Positions 9,221 through 17,240 of a DNA stretch of 64,000 nucleotides are shown one piece after another; position 1 is the first letter of the stretch, and every line of letters begins with the position of its first letter. Source of the DNA: Planctomycetota bacterium. Lineage in GTDB: Bacteria; Planctomycetota; Planctomycetia; Planctomycetales; Planctomycetaceae. Position numbers and translations under genes: made by a program. Below the pieces are notes generated by a model. The model searched no databases and was not told the DNA's origin. It saw only the letters and a list, made by a program, of their open reading frames with translations. The stretch spans positions 1 to 64,000 of the forward strand of contig JAFEBS010000064.1 of the NCBI GenBank assembly GCA_018242525.1, given 5' to 3'.

Positions 9221-9320
9221 GCAGCCCGTGGAAAAAGGGGTCTGACCCTCTCCGGGCATGCGACATTCAAAATGAATCCAGTGCCCTCCAAAGGGTCAGA
9301 CCCCTCTTTCCACGGGCTGC
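9221..9320. repeat. 100-bp inverted repeat with GGGGTC core
   Basis: Arms 9221-9249 and 9292-9320 pair almost perfectly: GCAGCCCGTGG followed by GGGGTCTGACCCT, against its complement, with a 42-base loop. On the transcribed (minus) strand it would form a large hairpin just upstream of the DUF4198 gene. The GGGGTCTGACCC core recurs in other palindromes of this window. Confidence 0.85.
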
Positions 9321-9332
9321 TGAATCGAATTG

Positions 9333-9415
9333 CATGAACCTGGGATACTAGCCCGACGCGCGAAGGATGATCGAATTGGACACGCATCGACGAATCCCTC
9401 GCTCGCGCGTCGGGC
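9333..9415 (-). repeat. Palindromic repeat family C, copy 1
   Basis: The element is bounded by GCCCGACGCGCGA (9351-9363) and its complement TCGCGCGTCGGGC (9403-9415), preceded by the shared flank CATGAACCTGGGA. Its reverse complement matches the element at 32958-33040 through GAGGGATTCGTCGATGCGTG. A shorter relative is at 58627-58690. Confidence 0.8.
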
Positions 9416-9434
9416 TGGTGTTGCAGCGGATTTG

Positions 9435-10268
9435 TTACGGTTGGCTTTCGAGTAACCCATGTTGCCGGGCAATGACCGTGAGCAGGGTCTGATTGTCGAG
9501 AAACGGCTTGTTGCCAACGTTGCACCAGAGCACGGTGCCATCGGAATCGATGACAAATGTTCCGTGCTTTTTCACTTCCGGCTTGCCATCGGCTTCGGGT
9601 TGAAACACGCCGTAGGCCTGGGCGACTTTGTTATCGGGATCGGACAGGACCGGAAAATCGAAACGGCCATATTCCGCGAAACGCTTGGCGGTCAATTCCG
9701 GCGGATCGGCACTGATGGCGACCACCTGTGTCCCCAGTTCCACGAACCGGCGCAGGTCCTCGTTCAAGCCGAACAACTGGCCAACGCAATGATTGCAGTG
9801 GTACCCGTAATAGAAGACGAGGACCACGGGAGCATCCTTGAGGGTTCCCTGCAGTGAGACGATTGTTCCCTGGTCGTCGGAAAGTTCGAACTTGGGAGCG
9901 GGCTGGCCCAGGAGCGGAAGGTCCTGGGATTCCTGCGGTTTGAATGCAGTATCTTTCAGGATCTCGTGCAGCGGCTGTACCAGGGGGCGCGACTTTTCCG
10001 ATCGGAGATAAGCCCGGGCATCATTGGCCAGGTGCCCGGTCGGCACCAGACCATAGGCCAGGCACATTTCACGACACTGTTCCAGCAGACTCAGATTGGC
10101 GGCATCGGCCGCGCGGCGCGGGACGAGCAGGTGAAACACGAGGATGAGGCCATAAACCACCGTGACACAGCTCAAAAACGCCAGAAAGATCTTGCGCCCG
10201 AGATGCCGGCGCCGTGGCGGAACCGAAGATGGCAATTCAGGCACATTCATGGGTTCAATTTCGGTCAT
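9435..10268 (-). CDS. Membrane-anchored AhpC/TSA-type thioredoxin-fold protein
   Basis: A 277-residue protein with one N-terminal membrane span (about residues 26-48, FLAFLSCVTVVYGLILVFHL) and a C-terminal thioredoxin/peroxiredoxin-like domain. The redox site is YGYHCNHCVGQL (Cys near residue 155, CxxC form), followed by VVAISADPP and FPVLSDPD, which are typical of the AhpC/TSA family. The domain probably lies outside the cytoplasm. Start ATG 10268 was preferred over an upstream frame extension that overlaps the preceding gene. It could be a thiol peroxidase or a disulfide reductase serving the adjacent exported proteins. Confidence 0.87.
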   Translation of the reverse strand: MTEIEPMNVPELPSSVPPRRRHLGRKIFLAFLSCVTVVYGLILVFHLLVPRRAADAANLSLLEQCREMCLAYGLVPTGHLANDARAYLRSEKSRPLVQPLHEILKDTAFKPQESQDLPLLGQPAPKFELSDDQGTIVSLQGTLKDAPVVLVFYYGYHCNHCVGQLFGLNEDLRRFVELGTQVVAISADPPELTAKRFAEYGRFDFPVLSDPDNKVAQAYGVFQPEADGKPEVKKHGTFVIDSDGTVLWCNVGNKPFLDNQTLLTVIARQHGLLESQP

Positions 10269-10314
10269 GGATTCCCGGACTGTTGGAGATGCATTGGGTG
10301 AGTGGGCTGCCAGG

Positions 10315-11127
10315 TCACGGGTACGTCCCATCGGTCTTCAACACGTTCTTGTCGGGATACATGTCGACAAAGGCATTCGAGACCGACATTGTCCGGGCAT
10401 GACCATCCAGATACAGGTAATTCGCGGCTGCGTTGTGGCGCCGGTGGGCGATCCAAGTCTGGATTGTGTCGGTCCCCAGCCAGATGTCGTAGTCGTCCTG
10501 TCTTGGATCGTTGTCCGTTGGCGGTGTGAACGCGGTCGCGTCCCGTTCGGAGAAACAGATAAAGTTCGAGAGTCCCACTTCCACCTGGAATCTCGCCAGC
10601 GTCCAGTAGCCATACCGCCGCGACTTGTGGCTGAGCAGCGAATTCATCACGTAACTGGTCCGATGCGCCAACCCTTCGACCTGTCCCGAGTCTGGATCGG
10701 TGTAGGGTGCCGGAATGGAGGTATCTGACGCACACCGATACAGGGCGTTGATGGCCACGTTGCGACCGCTTTTTGCAACGCTTACGTCAGACTCGGCCTC
10801 GCTGCCGATGAACGGCATGATCTTGTCTTCCCAGTAGATCTCAGCAAACGAATCGGACGCATTGCTGAACATGCTGACATCCGCATCGTAGGGATGATGC
10901 AGAAAAAACCGGCCGTTGTGCACTTCATAGTACTGATGGACAGCCAGGCCGATCTGCCGCAAATGGGACAGGCAATCCATCTTCCGGGCCGCTTCCCGAA
11001 CCTGTTGAACAGCGGGAAGCATGATCGCCACCAGCATCGCGATGATGGCGATCACGACCAGCAATTCGACAAGTGTAAATCCAGTCCGATGGGATCGACG
11101 GGATCGGCATGGTGGAATCGACGTCAT
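10315..11127 (-). CDS. DUF1559 pilin-like protein
   Basis: A 270-residue type II pseudopilin-like protein. Its N-terminus is a short basic leader, then TGFTLVELLVVIAIIAMLVA with the conserved Glu at position +5 of the mature N-methylated helix, then PAVQQVREAARKMDC. The C-terminal region has the YLYLDGHARTMS block that marks DUF1559. Such proteins are made in very many paralogues in planctomycetes; their role (pseudopilus or surface filament) is not established. It sits between the lipoprotein and thiol-redox genes on the same strand. Confidence 0.92.
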   Translation of the reverse strand: MTSIPPCRSRRSHRTGFTLVELLVVIAIIAMLVAIMLPAVQQVREAARKMDCLSHLRQIGLAVHQYYEVHNGRFFLHHPYDADVSMFSNASDSFAEIYWEDKIMPFIGSEAESDVSVAKSGRNVAINALYRCASDTSIPAPYTDPDSGQVEGLAHRTSYVMNSLLSHKSRRYGYWTLARFQVEVGLSNFICFSERDATAFTPPTDNDPRQDDYDIWLGTDTIQTWIAHRRHNAAANYLYLDGHARTMSVSNAFVDMYPDKNVLKTDGTYP

Positions 11128-11199
11128 CTGGCATTCCTCAAGGGATTTCGTTTTGTGGATGCTACCGTGATCGGTGCCGTGAATCGAATGTGCCAGTCC

Positions 11200-11613
11200 C
11201 TACTTCGCGTTTTCGAGTTCCGGAATATTCAGATCCAGCATCCGGTCGCCGTCGGTCCACGTGAATTTGAGCGTTGTCGTTTTTGATTTCATCAACTCAG
11301 ACGGAATCTGCAGCGGAGAGCCCGCGGACTCAATCGTGTACCGATACTCGCCCGCGTGCAGGCGCAGCGGGCCCCGGGCTCCATCGGTGACCAGTCTGAA
11401 GGTCCCGTCCGCGCGTGTCTGGGCAAACCCAATCGGCTTCGTGGTTGATCCTTCAACTTCAAGAATCGTCAGTTGGATGTCGGCCAGGCGCTCGCCACCG
11501 GCGTGCAAGACCCCCTCGGTGCCGCCGGTGACTCCGCGCGGCCTGCCACATCCCGCGACAGTCACCAGGATCGCGATGATGGAAACGCGAACGATCGATG
11601 GAAGATTTTTCAT
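11200..11613 (-). CDS. Small lipoprotein with carboxypeptidase-regulatory-like fold
   Basis: A 137-residue protein starting at ATG 11613, whose ATG overlaps the stop of the PepSY gene (ATGA), so translation is probably coupled. The signal sequence ends in a lipobox (LVTVAGCGRP, Cys near residue 22). The body has a transthyretin-like pattern (GVLHAGGERLADIQLTI, TRADGTFRLV, LHAGEYRYTIES) as in many planctomycete lipoproteins encoded near DUF1559 genes. It is probably membrane-anchored and extracytoplasmic. No enzymatic motif is visible. Confidence 0.8.
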   Translation of the reverse strand: MKNLPSIVRVSIIAILVTVAGCGRPRGVTGGTEGVLHAGGERLADIQLTILEVEGSTTKPIGFAQTRADGTFRLVTDGARGPLRLHAGEYRYTIESAGSPLQIPSELMKSKTTTLKFTWTDGDRMLDLNIPELENAK

Positions 11614-13046
11614 TGTTCGGCCGCCTGTTGAAATGCCCCGGGACTGCAGTTGGAATTGACAATGCTGGGGGAAAGGCCCAGCCAGTTGCGGATGTGGGCG
11701 ATCCGACGCAACAAGATCCATTCGACCAGCAGGACGGCAGCCAACGAGGCCGCAAACAGCGGCAGATAAATCCCGAGAACCACCACCAGTGCCGCCAGTC
11801 CTGCAGAAAACTGCGGGTTGACCAGTCGTCGGGGCGCCCCCAGTTCACCGGGGTCGCGACGCCGCCACCACATGATCACCCCACTGATACTCAGCAGAAT
11901 CAGGCCCACGGCCGTCAGCAGACCCAATGCCTGATTTGGCCACCCGAACAGTCGTCCTTCGTGGGCGGCAATCCCGATTCCCACGATTCGGTCGACGAAG
12001 TGTCGATCTTTGAAATCCTCGCGGGTGACAATCGTTCCATCCGCCCCATTTACCGTCAGATTGACCCGGTGCGGCCGGTTCGGGGTATTGGATTTCGCTG
12101 ACCAGTTGCCGTCCCCACGCGCGGGCGGTGCGATTAGAACGGGATGCTCCAAACCGAGCGGAATCACCGTCTTGGCGACGCGGTCAAACGCCGCCATGCC
12201 CCTGGGCATCGTCGCATTCCCGCCCCGCCGCGATCGACCTGAACCACTTCCACCGTGGCCGGCATGCTCCCCGGATCCGCCCGTCGCCCGGGCAGACCCG
12301 GTCGGCTTTTCGCTGCCCGTGGTCCAATCTTGCTGAGCCACGGCCGTGCCCGTCGCCTGCCGGATTGTCTTGAAGTAGTTTCCCCAGAACTTCGCCCACG
12401 GCAGGCCCGTCGCCAGCAGGAACAGGGCCAGCACGGAAATCCAGACGCCAGTGACACTGTGCACATCCCGCCAGAAGATCTTCGATCCCTTGTGGAACCG
12501 GGGATACGCAATCCCACCCCACCCCTGCAATCCGCGCGGCCACCACAAGTACAATCCCGTCACGATCATGATAATCGTCCAGGATGCGGCCAGTTCCACC
12601 ACGTTGGAACCGCGGTCCCCCATCAGCAACTCGCCATGCAAGCGAAACATTGTCCGCATCAGCCTGTCGTTTTCCGGGATTGTATGCAGGATCTGCAACG
12701 ACTGCGGATGAACATAGGCTCGAACAAGCTCCCCCGTCTTCTGCCGCACGATGACTCGTGCTGCGGATCGACGGTCCCGGGGAATTTCATACGCGCTGGG
12801 AATGGAATCGGGAACGGTGGCCAGGGCGGCACGCACTTGTGCCTCGACGGTGGCTGGTTCTCCGTCAATCGACAGGTGATCGTACGGGCGATCATTCCAG
12901 TCCTCGATTTCCGTCTTGAACAGATAAACGGCCCCCGTCACCGACAGCATCACGACGAACGGCATACAGAACAGGCTGGCATAAAAATGCCAGCGCCAGA
13001 CGGCCCGATAGTCGGGCCAGGATTTGCGATCAACGGCATTGGACAT
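11610..13046 (-). CDS. PepSY-associated transmembrane protein
   Basis: A 478-residue membrane protein of the PepSY_TM family, often linked to iron or other metal uptake (siderophore-reductase-like). Visible features are WRWHFYASLFCMPFVVMLSV (first span), a periplasmic part with RLHGELLMGDRG, a second span followed by LYLWWPRG, the His motif DVHSVTGVW, a Gly/His-rich low-complexity stretch around residues 260-290 (SGEHAGHGGSGSGRSRRGG), AAHEGRLFGW and two more C-terminal spans. ATG 13046 is chosen over an upstream TTG. The stop overlaps the following lipoprotein start, placing both in one transcription unit. Confidence 0.9.
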   Translation of the reverse strand: MSNAVDRKSWPDYRAVWRWHFYASLFCMPFVVMLSVTGAVYLFKTEIEDWNDRPYDHLSIDGEPATVEAQVRAALATVPDSIPSAYEIPRDRRSAARVIVRQKTGELVRAYVHPQSLQILHTIPENDRLMRTMFRLHGELLMGDRGSNVVELAASWTIIMIVTGLYLWWPRGLQGWGGIAYPRFHKGSKIFWRDVHSVTGVWISVLALFLLATGLPWAKFWGNYFKTIRQATGTAVAQQDWTTGSEKPTGSARATGGSGEHAGHGGSGSGRSRRGGNATMPRGMAAFDRVAKTVIPLGLEHPVLIAPPARGDGNWSAKSNTPNRPHRVNLTVNGADGTIVTREDFKDRHFVDRIVGIGIAAHEGRLFGWPNQALGLLTAVGLILLSISGVIMWWRRRDPGELGAPRRLVNPQFSAGLAALVVVLGIYLPLFAASLAAVLLVEWILLRRIAHIRNWLGLSPSIVNSNCSPGAFQQAAEQ

Positions 13047-13111
13047 GGCGGAAAATACTTTCACCACAGACACGGGACGCAACTTCAGACAGCGATCGAT
13101 GGCAGCACGCG

Positions 13112-14218
13112 TTAGAATTCGCTGACGATATCGCCGCCATTGCGGCTGTGCAGATTGCGGTGGGTGATCGTGTCAATGTTGTCACTGACAAACCGGACGG
13201 CACCGTCTCCCAGGACCAGGTGAGCTCCGCCGATGTGCCAGCTGCGCGGGGCAAAAAAACCTGTGAAATGGACGACGATGTCCGGGATCTTGCTGTTTGG
13301 CGTCGTGTAGCCGTTGGTCATGGTGGAGATGGCCCCCGAATGAGCCCACGAAGTCCCGCGTCCCCGCAACGCCAGGCTGGATGCTCCGCGCCAGCCACTC
13401 ATCGCGGGCCAGACGGCACTCAAGTTGGGATTGGAAATCATCCCCTGGCCATTCACGAATCCAGACCATGGTGCGCCGCTGGGTGCCAGCCCCTGCGATG
13501 CCTGCAGTCCGGAATTCACTCCGGTCGAACCGTTCATGGTGTACTGGTACGGGTAAGGAGGCAGCATGCCGGCGGGCAACGTAATGTCGGCCCCCGTGCT
13601 GCGAACCGATTCACTGAGCATCACCGTGGTGGACGTCCCGTCGGAAATATCCGCCATTCGAATCGATGAGTTCTCATACGCAAAACCGTCCGTCTTCCAG
13701 CGCAAATCGTAGTTGGTTCCGGTCCCGCTCCCATAGCTGACCATGTAATTCGTACCGGCATAGATCGCTCCGCCAGCACCCGAATTTTGCGAGGGGGCGG
13801 GATCGCTGGGGCACAGCATCACCGGCAGCGGGACTGAAAAAAACGCGGCGAAGCTGGGATTCGGGACCAGATTGTTATAGGGACCTGTAAACGCGGGTTG
13901 GGCGAAGTCGAGTTTGTTCTGCAGGTTTCCCTGGTCGATATAAGGCAGGATCCGGGCCTGAACGGAAAAACCCTGCGTGTTGGGAAGATAGTTCTGAGCA
14001 TTCGTCATCGGAAAGCAGCCAAACGTGCTTTCATAATTGTGCATTGCCAGACCAAGCTGCTTCATGTTGTTTTTACACTGGGTGCGCCGGGCAGCTTCAC
14101 GGGCCTGCTGAACGGCGGGCAGCAGCAGTGCGATCAGGACGGCAATAATGGCGATGACAACCAGCAGTTCGATCAACGTAAATCCGCGCGCGCGGCGGCG
14201 CAATGGACGTGCGTACAT
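13112..14218 (-). CDS. DUF1559 pilin-like protein
   Basis: A 368-residue DUF1559 protein. ATG 14218 follows AAGGA at good spacing and begins the leader MYARPLRRRARG, then FTLIELLVVIAIIAVLIALL and PAVQQAREAARRTQCKNNMK. The middle has LCPSDPAPSQNS and the ISDGTSTTVMLSESV block; the C-terminus has VLGDGAVRFVSDNI. The architecture is a prepilin-type N-terminal methylation helix plus the DUF1559 C-terminal domain. It is upstream of the PepSY gene (66-bp gap) and is probably in the same operon. Confidence 0.93.
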   Translation of the reverse strand: MYARPLRRRARGFTLIELLVVIAIIAVLIALLLPAVQQAREAARRTQCKNNMKQLGLAMHNYESTFGCFPMTNAQNYLPNTQGFSVQARILPYIDQGNLQNKLDFAQPAFTGPYNNLVPNPSFAAFFSVPLPVMLCPSDPAPSQNSGAGGAIYAGTNYMVSYGSGTGTNYDLRWKTDGFAYENSSIRMADISDGTSTTVMLSESVRSTGADITLPAGMLPPYPYQYTMNGSTGVNSGLQASQGLAPSGAPWSGFVNGQGMISNPNLSAVWPAMSGWRGASSLALRGRGTSWAHSGAISTMTNGYTTPNSKIPDIVVHFTGFFAPRSWHIGGAHLVLGDGAVRFVSDNIDTITHRNLHSRNGGDIVSEF

Positions 14219-14362
14219 GAGGATTCCTTCGCGAGAAAGATGTCGATTCCAGGACAATGCCCGGGGATGACGAAGTCTGGAAACGATTCGCGCAACAATG
14301 CGAGAACCGGTTCTGACTGACCCGACGGGTCAAGAGAGGCTGCGTTCAGGCAGCACAGTCCG

Positions 14363-14935
14363 TCAAACGACAGATTCTGGAGGCGGCACGCAGGGACGCG
14401 AGCGATGGCCACAAGGAGACCAATCGCCCGACAACAGGTGATTGGGGGCGCGAGATGCCCCGTCAAACGTGGCGATGTCAACCAGGATGCGCGGCTGGGG
14501 GCAGATCAACAGCAGCGGATTATCGACTGGACCGCAGGGGCAATCGCTGGTCCAGGCCGGCCGGTCTTCGGTGACCGCCGTCTGTTTCGGAACGCTTTTG
14601 TTAATGTGACTCTTCTGAGCACAGCAACTTTTCGTTTGGACATTCGCCTTGACGGCACAGCAGCCGGTTTTTCGTAAACCACTCGTACCCTGACGGCAGC
14701 AACAACGGCCGGCGGCGCGTGATTCCGGTGAGCAACGGCAGACTTTTCCAATGGGCGCTGCACCGGCCCGGGGACTGAAATCGCCGATCGGCAGTCCCAG
14801 ATTCAGCAGCACGTACATCATCAACACGATCGATCGTGTTCGGCGAAGCGGGTCACCGCAGGTCCACACAATCACCCCACCGACCGCCTCAGCGGCCGGT
14901 CGCAAACGCGCGATCGGGGGGGGGATGCTAAACAT
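14363..14935 (-). CDS. Cysteine-rich protein, unknown function
   Basis: A 190-residue protein that I do not recognise. Residues about 36-50 are hydrophobic (IVLMMYVLLNLGLPIG), perhaps a signal or anchor, in which case the true start may be a Met near residue 39. The middle is very rich in Cys (VCRCSPESRAAGRCCCRQG, KTGCCAVK, SCCAQK, DCPCGP), about 14 in all, consistent with metal or disulfide chemistry. It is the most upstream gene of the minus-strand metal/redox-like cluster. A G-run of nine bases lies near its 5' end. Confidence 0.55.
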   Translation of the reverse strand: MFSIPPPIARLRPAAEAVGGVIVWTCGDPLRRTRSIVLMMYVLLNLGLPIGDFSPRAGAAPIGKVCRCSPESRAAGRCCCRQGTSGLRKTGCCAVKANVQTKSCCAQKSHINKSVPKQTAVTEDRPAWTSDCPCGPVDNPLLLICPQPRILVDIATFDGASRAPNHLLSGDWSPCGHRSRPCVPPPESVV

Positions 14936-15046
14936 GGTGGCAGGTTTTTTTTAGGAAGGTTCCGCGCGCTGATTCTATCCCACCAGAATGGATATTCAAT
15001 CAAATCCGCAGATTTCCCGGATCTGGAAATGTCGGCATGTGGACTT

Positions 15047-15144
15047 GGGGTCAGGTGGTTCAAAGTTCAATTTTCGCGGAGAGAGACTTTCTGTATGGAA
15101 AGCTCCTTCAATCGCGAAAACTGCACTTTGAACCACATGACCCC
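15047..15144. repeat. Palindromic repeat family A, copy 1
   Basis: Inverted arms of 32 bases (15047-15078 and 15113-15144) begin with GGGGTCAGGTGGTTCAAAG and end in TTTTCGCG, with a 34-base loop that itself can pair (GGAAAGCTCC-like). The same arms, with a different loop, occur at 52422-52521. It lies between two minus-strand genes, 11 bp past the stop of the glycosidase-like gene, so it may also end that transcript. Confidence 0.9.
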
Positions 15145-15155
15145 TCCCACCGCCG

Positions 15156-16787
15156 TCACGGTTGCGCGCCCGACTCTGTCGAGAAGTCGAACGACGGAAC
15201 GTGACGGGGATATTCCCACCGGCCGACGTTGTCTCGAATCCACTCATAGTAGAACCGGATCCCCCGGTCGGTCGGCCCGGTTCCGTAGCCGCCCATCTCG
15301 GCATGCGGGGCTGTTCCGCTGTAGTTGGTGATTCCCTGGAGGAACCCGGAGTGGAACATGAAGACCGCGTTGGGGGCATCGAGATAGTTGCGACAGTTGG
15401 TAAAGATCGCTTCCCGGTTGGCGGCGTTGAAGATTCCATCGTTGTTGAAGTAGTCCTCGCGGATTGGTTCCACGTTCACCACGAACCCCTGTTTGGGGAT
15501 TGCCATCCCCTTCTGGATGATGCGGATGTCCATGTTGGGATACGTGTCTCCCGTACCGGACTTCCAATGTGGACCAATCCCCGCTTCGATGTCGGGGGCG
15601 ATGGCTTTGAACCAGCCCGTGATCATTGCTTTTTTCTTCTCGCCATCCGGTTCACGGACCAGTAGCTTGTCTGCTCGCAGCGGGTGATCGAACTCATCGC
15701 ACAGGTTGACGAAGATGTTTTTCAGTTGCTTGTCTCGCAGAAATCGCGCCGCCTCTTCGATGGCCATGCGAATGTCTTCGTCAGCGTAAAAGTCCTGATC
15801 TTTCCGAGGTGCCAGCACGCCGATCATGACGACCATTCCCCGTTTGTCGGCTTCGCGCACGAACCATTCCACGCGGCGGGCAACTTCTGGCAGCAGTTTG
15901 CCATGACGAGTGAATCCATTCAGCCCGGCGTCTCCGTCGGGATGTCCCGCATTAACTCCCTGGATGTACGCCCCCACCAAGTTGATGCCATGCGCGTTCA
16001 TGTTGTCGAAGTTTCGGATAAACCGTTCGGTGACCGCATCGCTGCAGAAGGCGTTGCCGCAGCGCAAGCCCCACAGGTCCACTTCATGGCCCCCCAGGAA
16101 CGGCCGCTCGTTCCTGATTTCAAATTCCCTGGTGGGGCCGGATTTCGGGACGGGATTGACGGCGATGGCTTCACCGCTGGCGGACAGGTCGTCAAACCAG
16201 GTTTGGGCATCCGCCTTCGACCAGAGGCCGACGCGCCCGAACCCGCGGATCGACGAATCCTCGACGCTCAATGGGAATTTGCCGTCCAGCCGGCAATCGA
16301 TCTTTGTCCCCTGCATCGAGATTTGAAGTGTATGCCATTGGGTGTCGCCGGGGGCCTTAAGACTTCCCAGTTGAAAACGCTTGCCGTCGACAACCTTGTA
16401 CACGCGAAACGAATCTTCCAGAGGATTGAAGCGCGCCAGGTAGTAGGTCTGGGCGTTCTTCGCCCGCCAGACCAGTCCCCCTCCCTGATCCACGATTCCC
16501 CGGTTGGCCTTCAGGCGGACGCTCATTTCCAAGTCGGAATACAGGACGCCGTTTTGCAGGATCACATTGAATGTGGAATCAGGATTCTGAGCCGACTGGG
16601 CCAGAACCCGATTCTGGCCGTCCTGAACAACAGTCCATTGGCCCATCGCATTCTGAAATCCGTCTGGCTGGGCACCCACCGTGTTCGACTCAAAGTCCCA
16701 TCGCCGTGCGTCGCGACCCTTGTCCTGAGCGACACCGCCGGCGATCAACAGGGACCATGAAACCGAAATCGTCAACATCCAACGCAC
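15156..16787 (-). CDS. Exported glycoside-hydrolase-like protein with LamG-type N-domain
   Basis: A 543-residue protein with a signal peptide (MRWMLTISVSWSLLIAGGVA). Residues about 28-210 form a LamG/DUF1080-like jelly roll (RRWDFESNTVGAQPDGF, WHTLQISMQGTKIDCRLDGK, FGRVGLWSKADAQTWFDD). Residues about 225-530 look like a TIM-barrel glycosidase: LGGHEVDLWGLRCGNAF, NMNAHGINLVGAYIQG, MVVMIGVLAPRKDQDF, NIFVNLCDEFDHP, VFMFHSGFLQG. The acidic residues in NLCDEFDHP are candidate catalytic residues. The substrate is unknown. It probably degrades or binds polysaccharide outside the cytoplasm. Confidence 0.8.
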   Translation of the reverse strand: MRWMLTISVSWSLLIAGGVAQDKGRDARRWDFESNTVGAQPDGFQNAMGQWTVVQDGQNRVLAQSAQNPDSTFNVILQNGVLYSDLEMSVRLKANRGIVDQGGGLVWRAKNAQTYYLARFNPLEDSFRVYKVVDGKRFQLGSLKAPGDTQWHTLQISMQGTKIDCRLDGKFPLSVEDSSIRGFGRVGLWSKADAQTWFDDLSASGEAIAVNPVPKSGPTREFEIRNERPFLGGHEVDLWGLRCGNAFCSDAVTERFIRNFDNMNAHGINLVGAYIQGVNAGHPDGDAGLNGFTRHGKLLPEVARRVEWFVREADKRGMVVMIGVLAPRKDQDFYADEDIRMAIEEAARFLRDKQLKNIFVNLCDEFDHPLRADKLLVREPDGEKKKAMITGWFKAIAPDIEAGIGPHWKSGTGDTYPNMDIRIIQKGMAIPKQGFVVNVEPIREDYFNNDGIFNAANREAIFTNCRNYLDAPNAVFMFHSGFLQGITNYSGTAPHAEMGGYGTGPTDRGIRFYYEWIRDNVGRWEYPRHVPSFDFSTESGAQP

Positions 16788-16847
16788 TTGGAATCTCCTC
16801 TGCTGGCGTCTGGTGGAATCGAATGATCTGGCAGCTTTTCCGGGCGT

Positions 16848-17222
16848 TCAGTTATCGCTGCGTTGCACTGTGACAATCGGGACCAATCCCACTTGATAGG
16901 TGACCGGTTTGCGCCGTTTTCTCCCCTGCGGATCCGCCAGTTCCAGCACGACCTGAACATCGTGAAACGGGAGTATCGAAAAGCCGGGCTTGGGCAGTTC
17001 GTACTGGATCAATTGGCAGCCTGCCACGCAATCATCGTCGAGCAGTCGAATCGGTGGCGATTGACTGGCCAGCGACTGGAGTTGATTGGATTTCCATGCG
17101 TCCAGCGCGGTAATCAGGACTTCGCGAGCACGTTCCGAATCGACATCCGATTTTCCGGATCCTCTTCCGCAACCCACCATGGTGACGGTGAGCAGACAAA
17201 TCACCATGACAGAGCAGCGCAC
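16848..17222 (-). CDS. Small lipoprotein
   Basis: A 124-residue protein. GTG 17222 is chosen because CAGGAG lies eight bases upstream; an ATG five codons in is possible. The signal has a lipobox (LTVTMVGCGRG). The remaining part has no recognised domain (ALDAWKSNQLQSLAS and a C-terminal strand pattern). It follows a DUF1559 gene by 18 bp on the same strand, the usual pairing of a DUF1559 protein with a small lipoprotein in planctomycetes, which suggests that they act together. Confidence 0.75.
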   Translation of the reverse strand: MRCSVMVICLLTVTMVGCGRGSGKSDVDSERAREVLITALDAWKSNQLQSLASQSPPIRLLDDDCVAGCQLIQYELPKPGFSILPFHDVQVVLELADPQGRKRRKPVTYQVGLVPIVTVQRSDN

Positions 17223-17240
17223 GGTTGGAACTCCTGTGAT

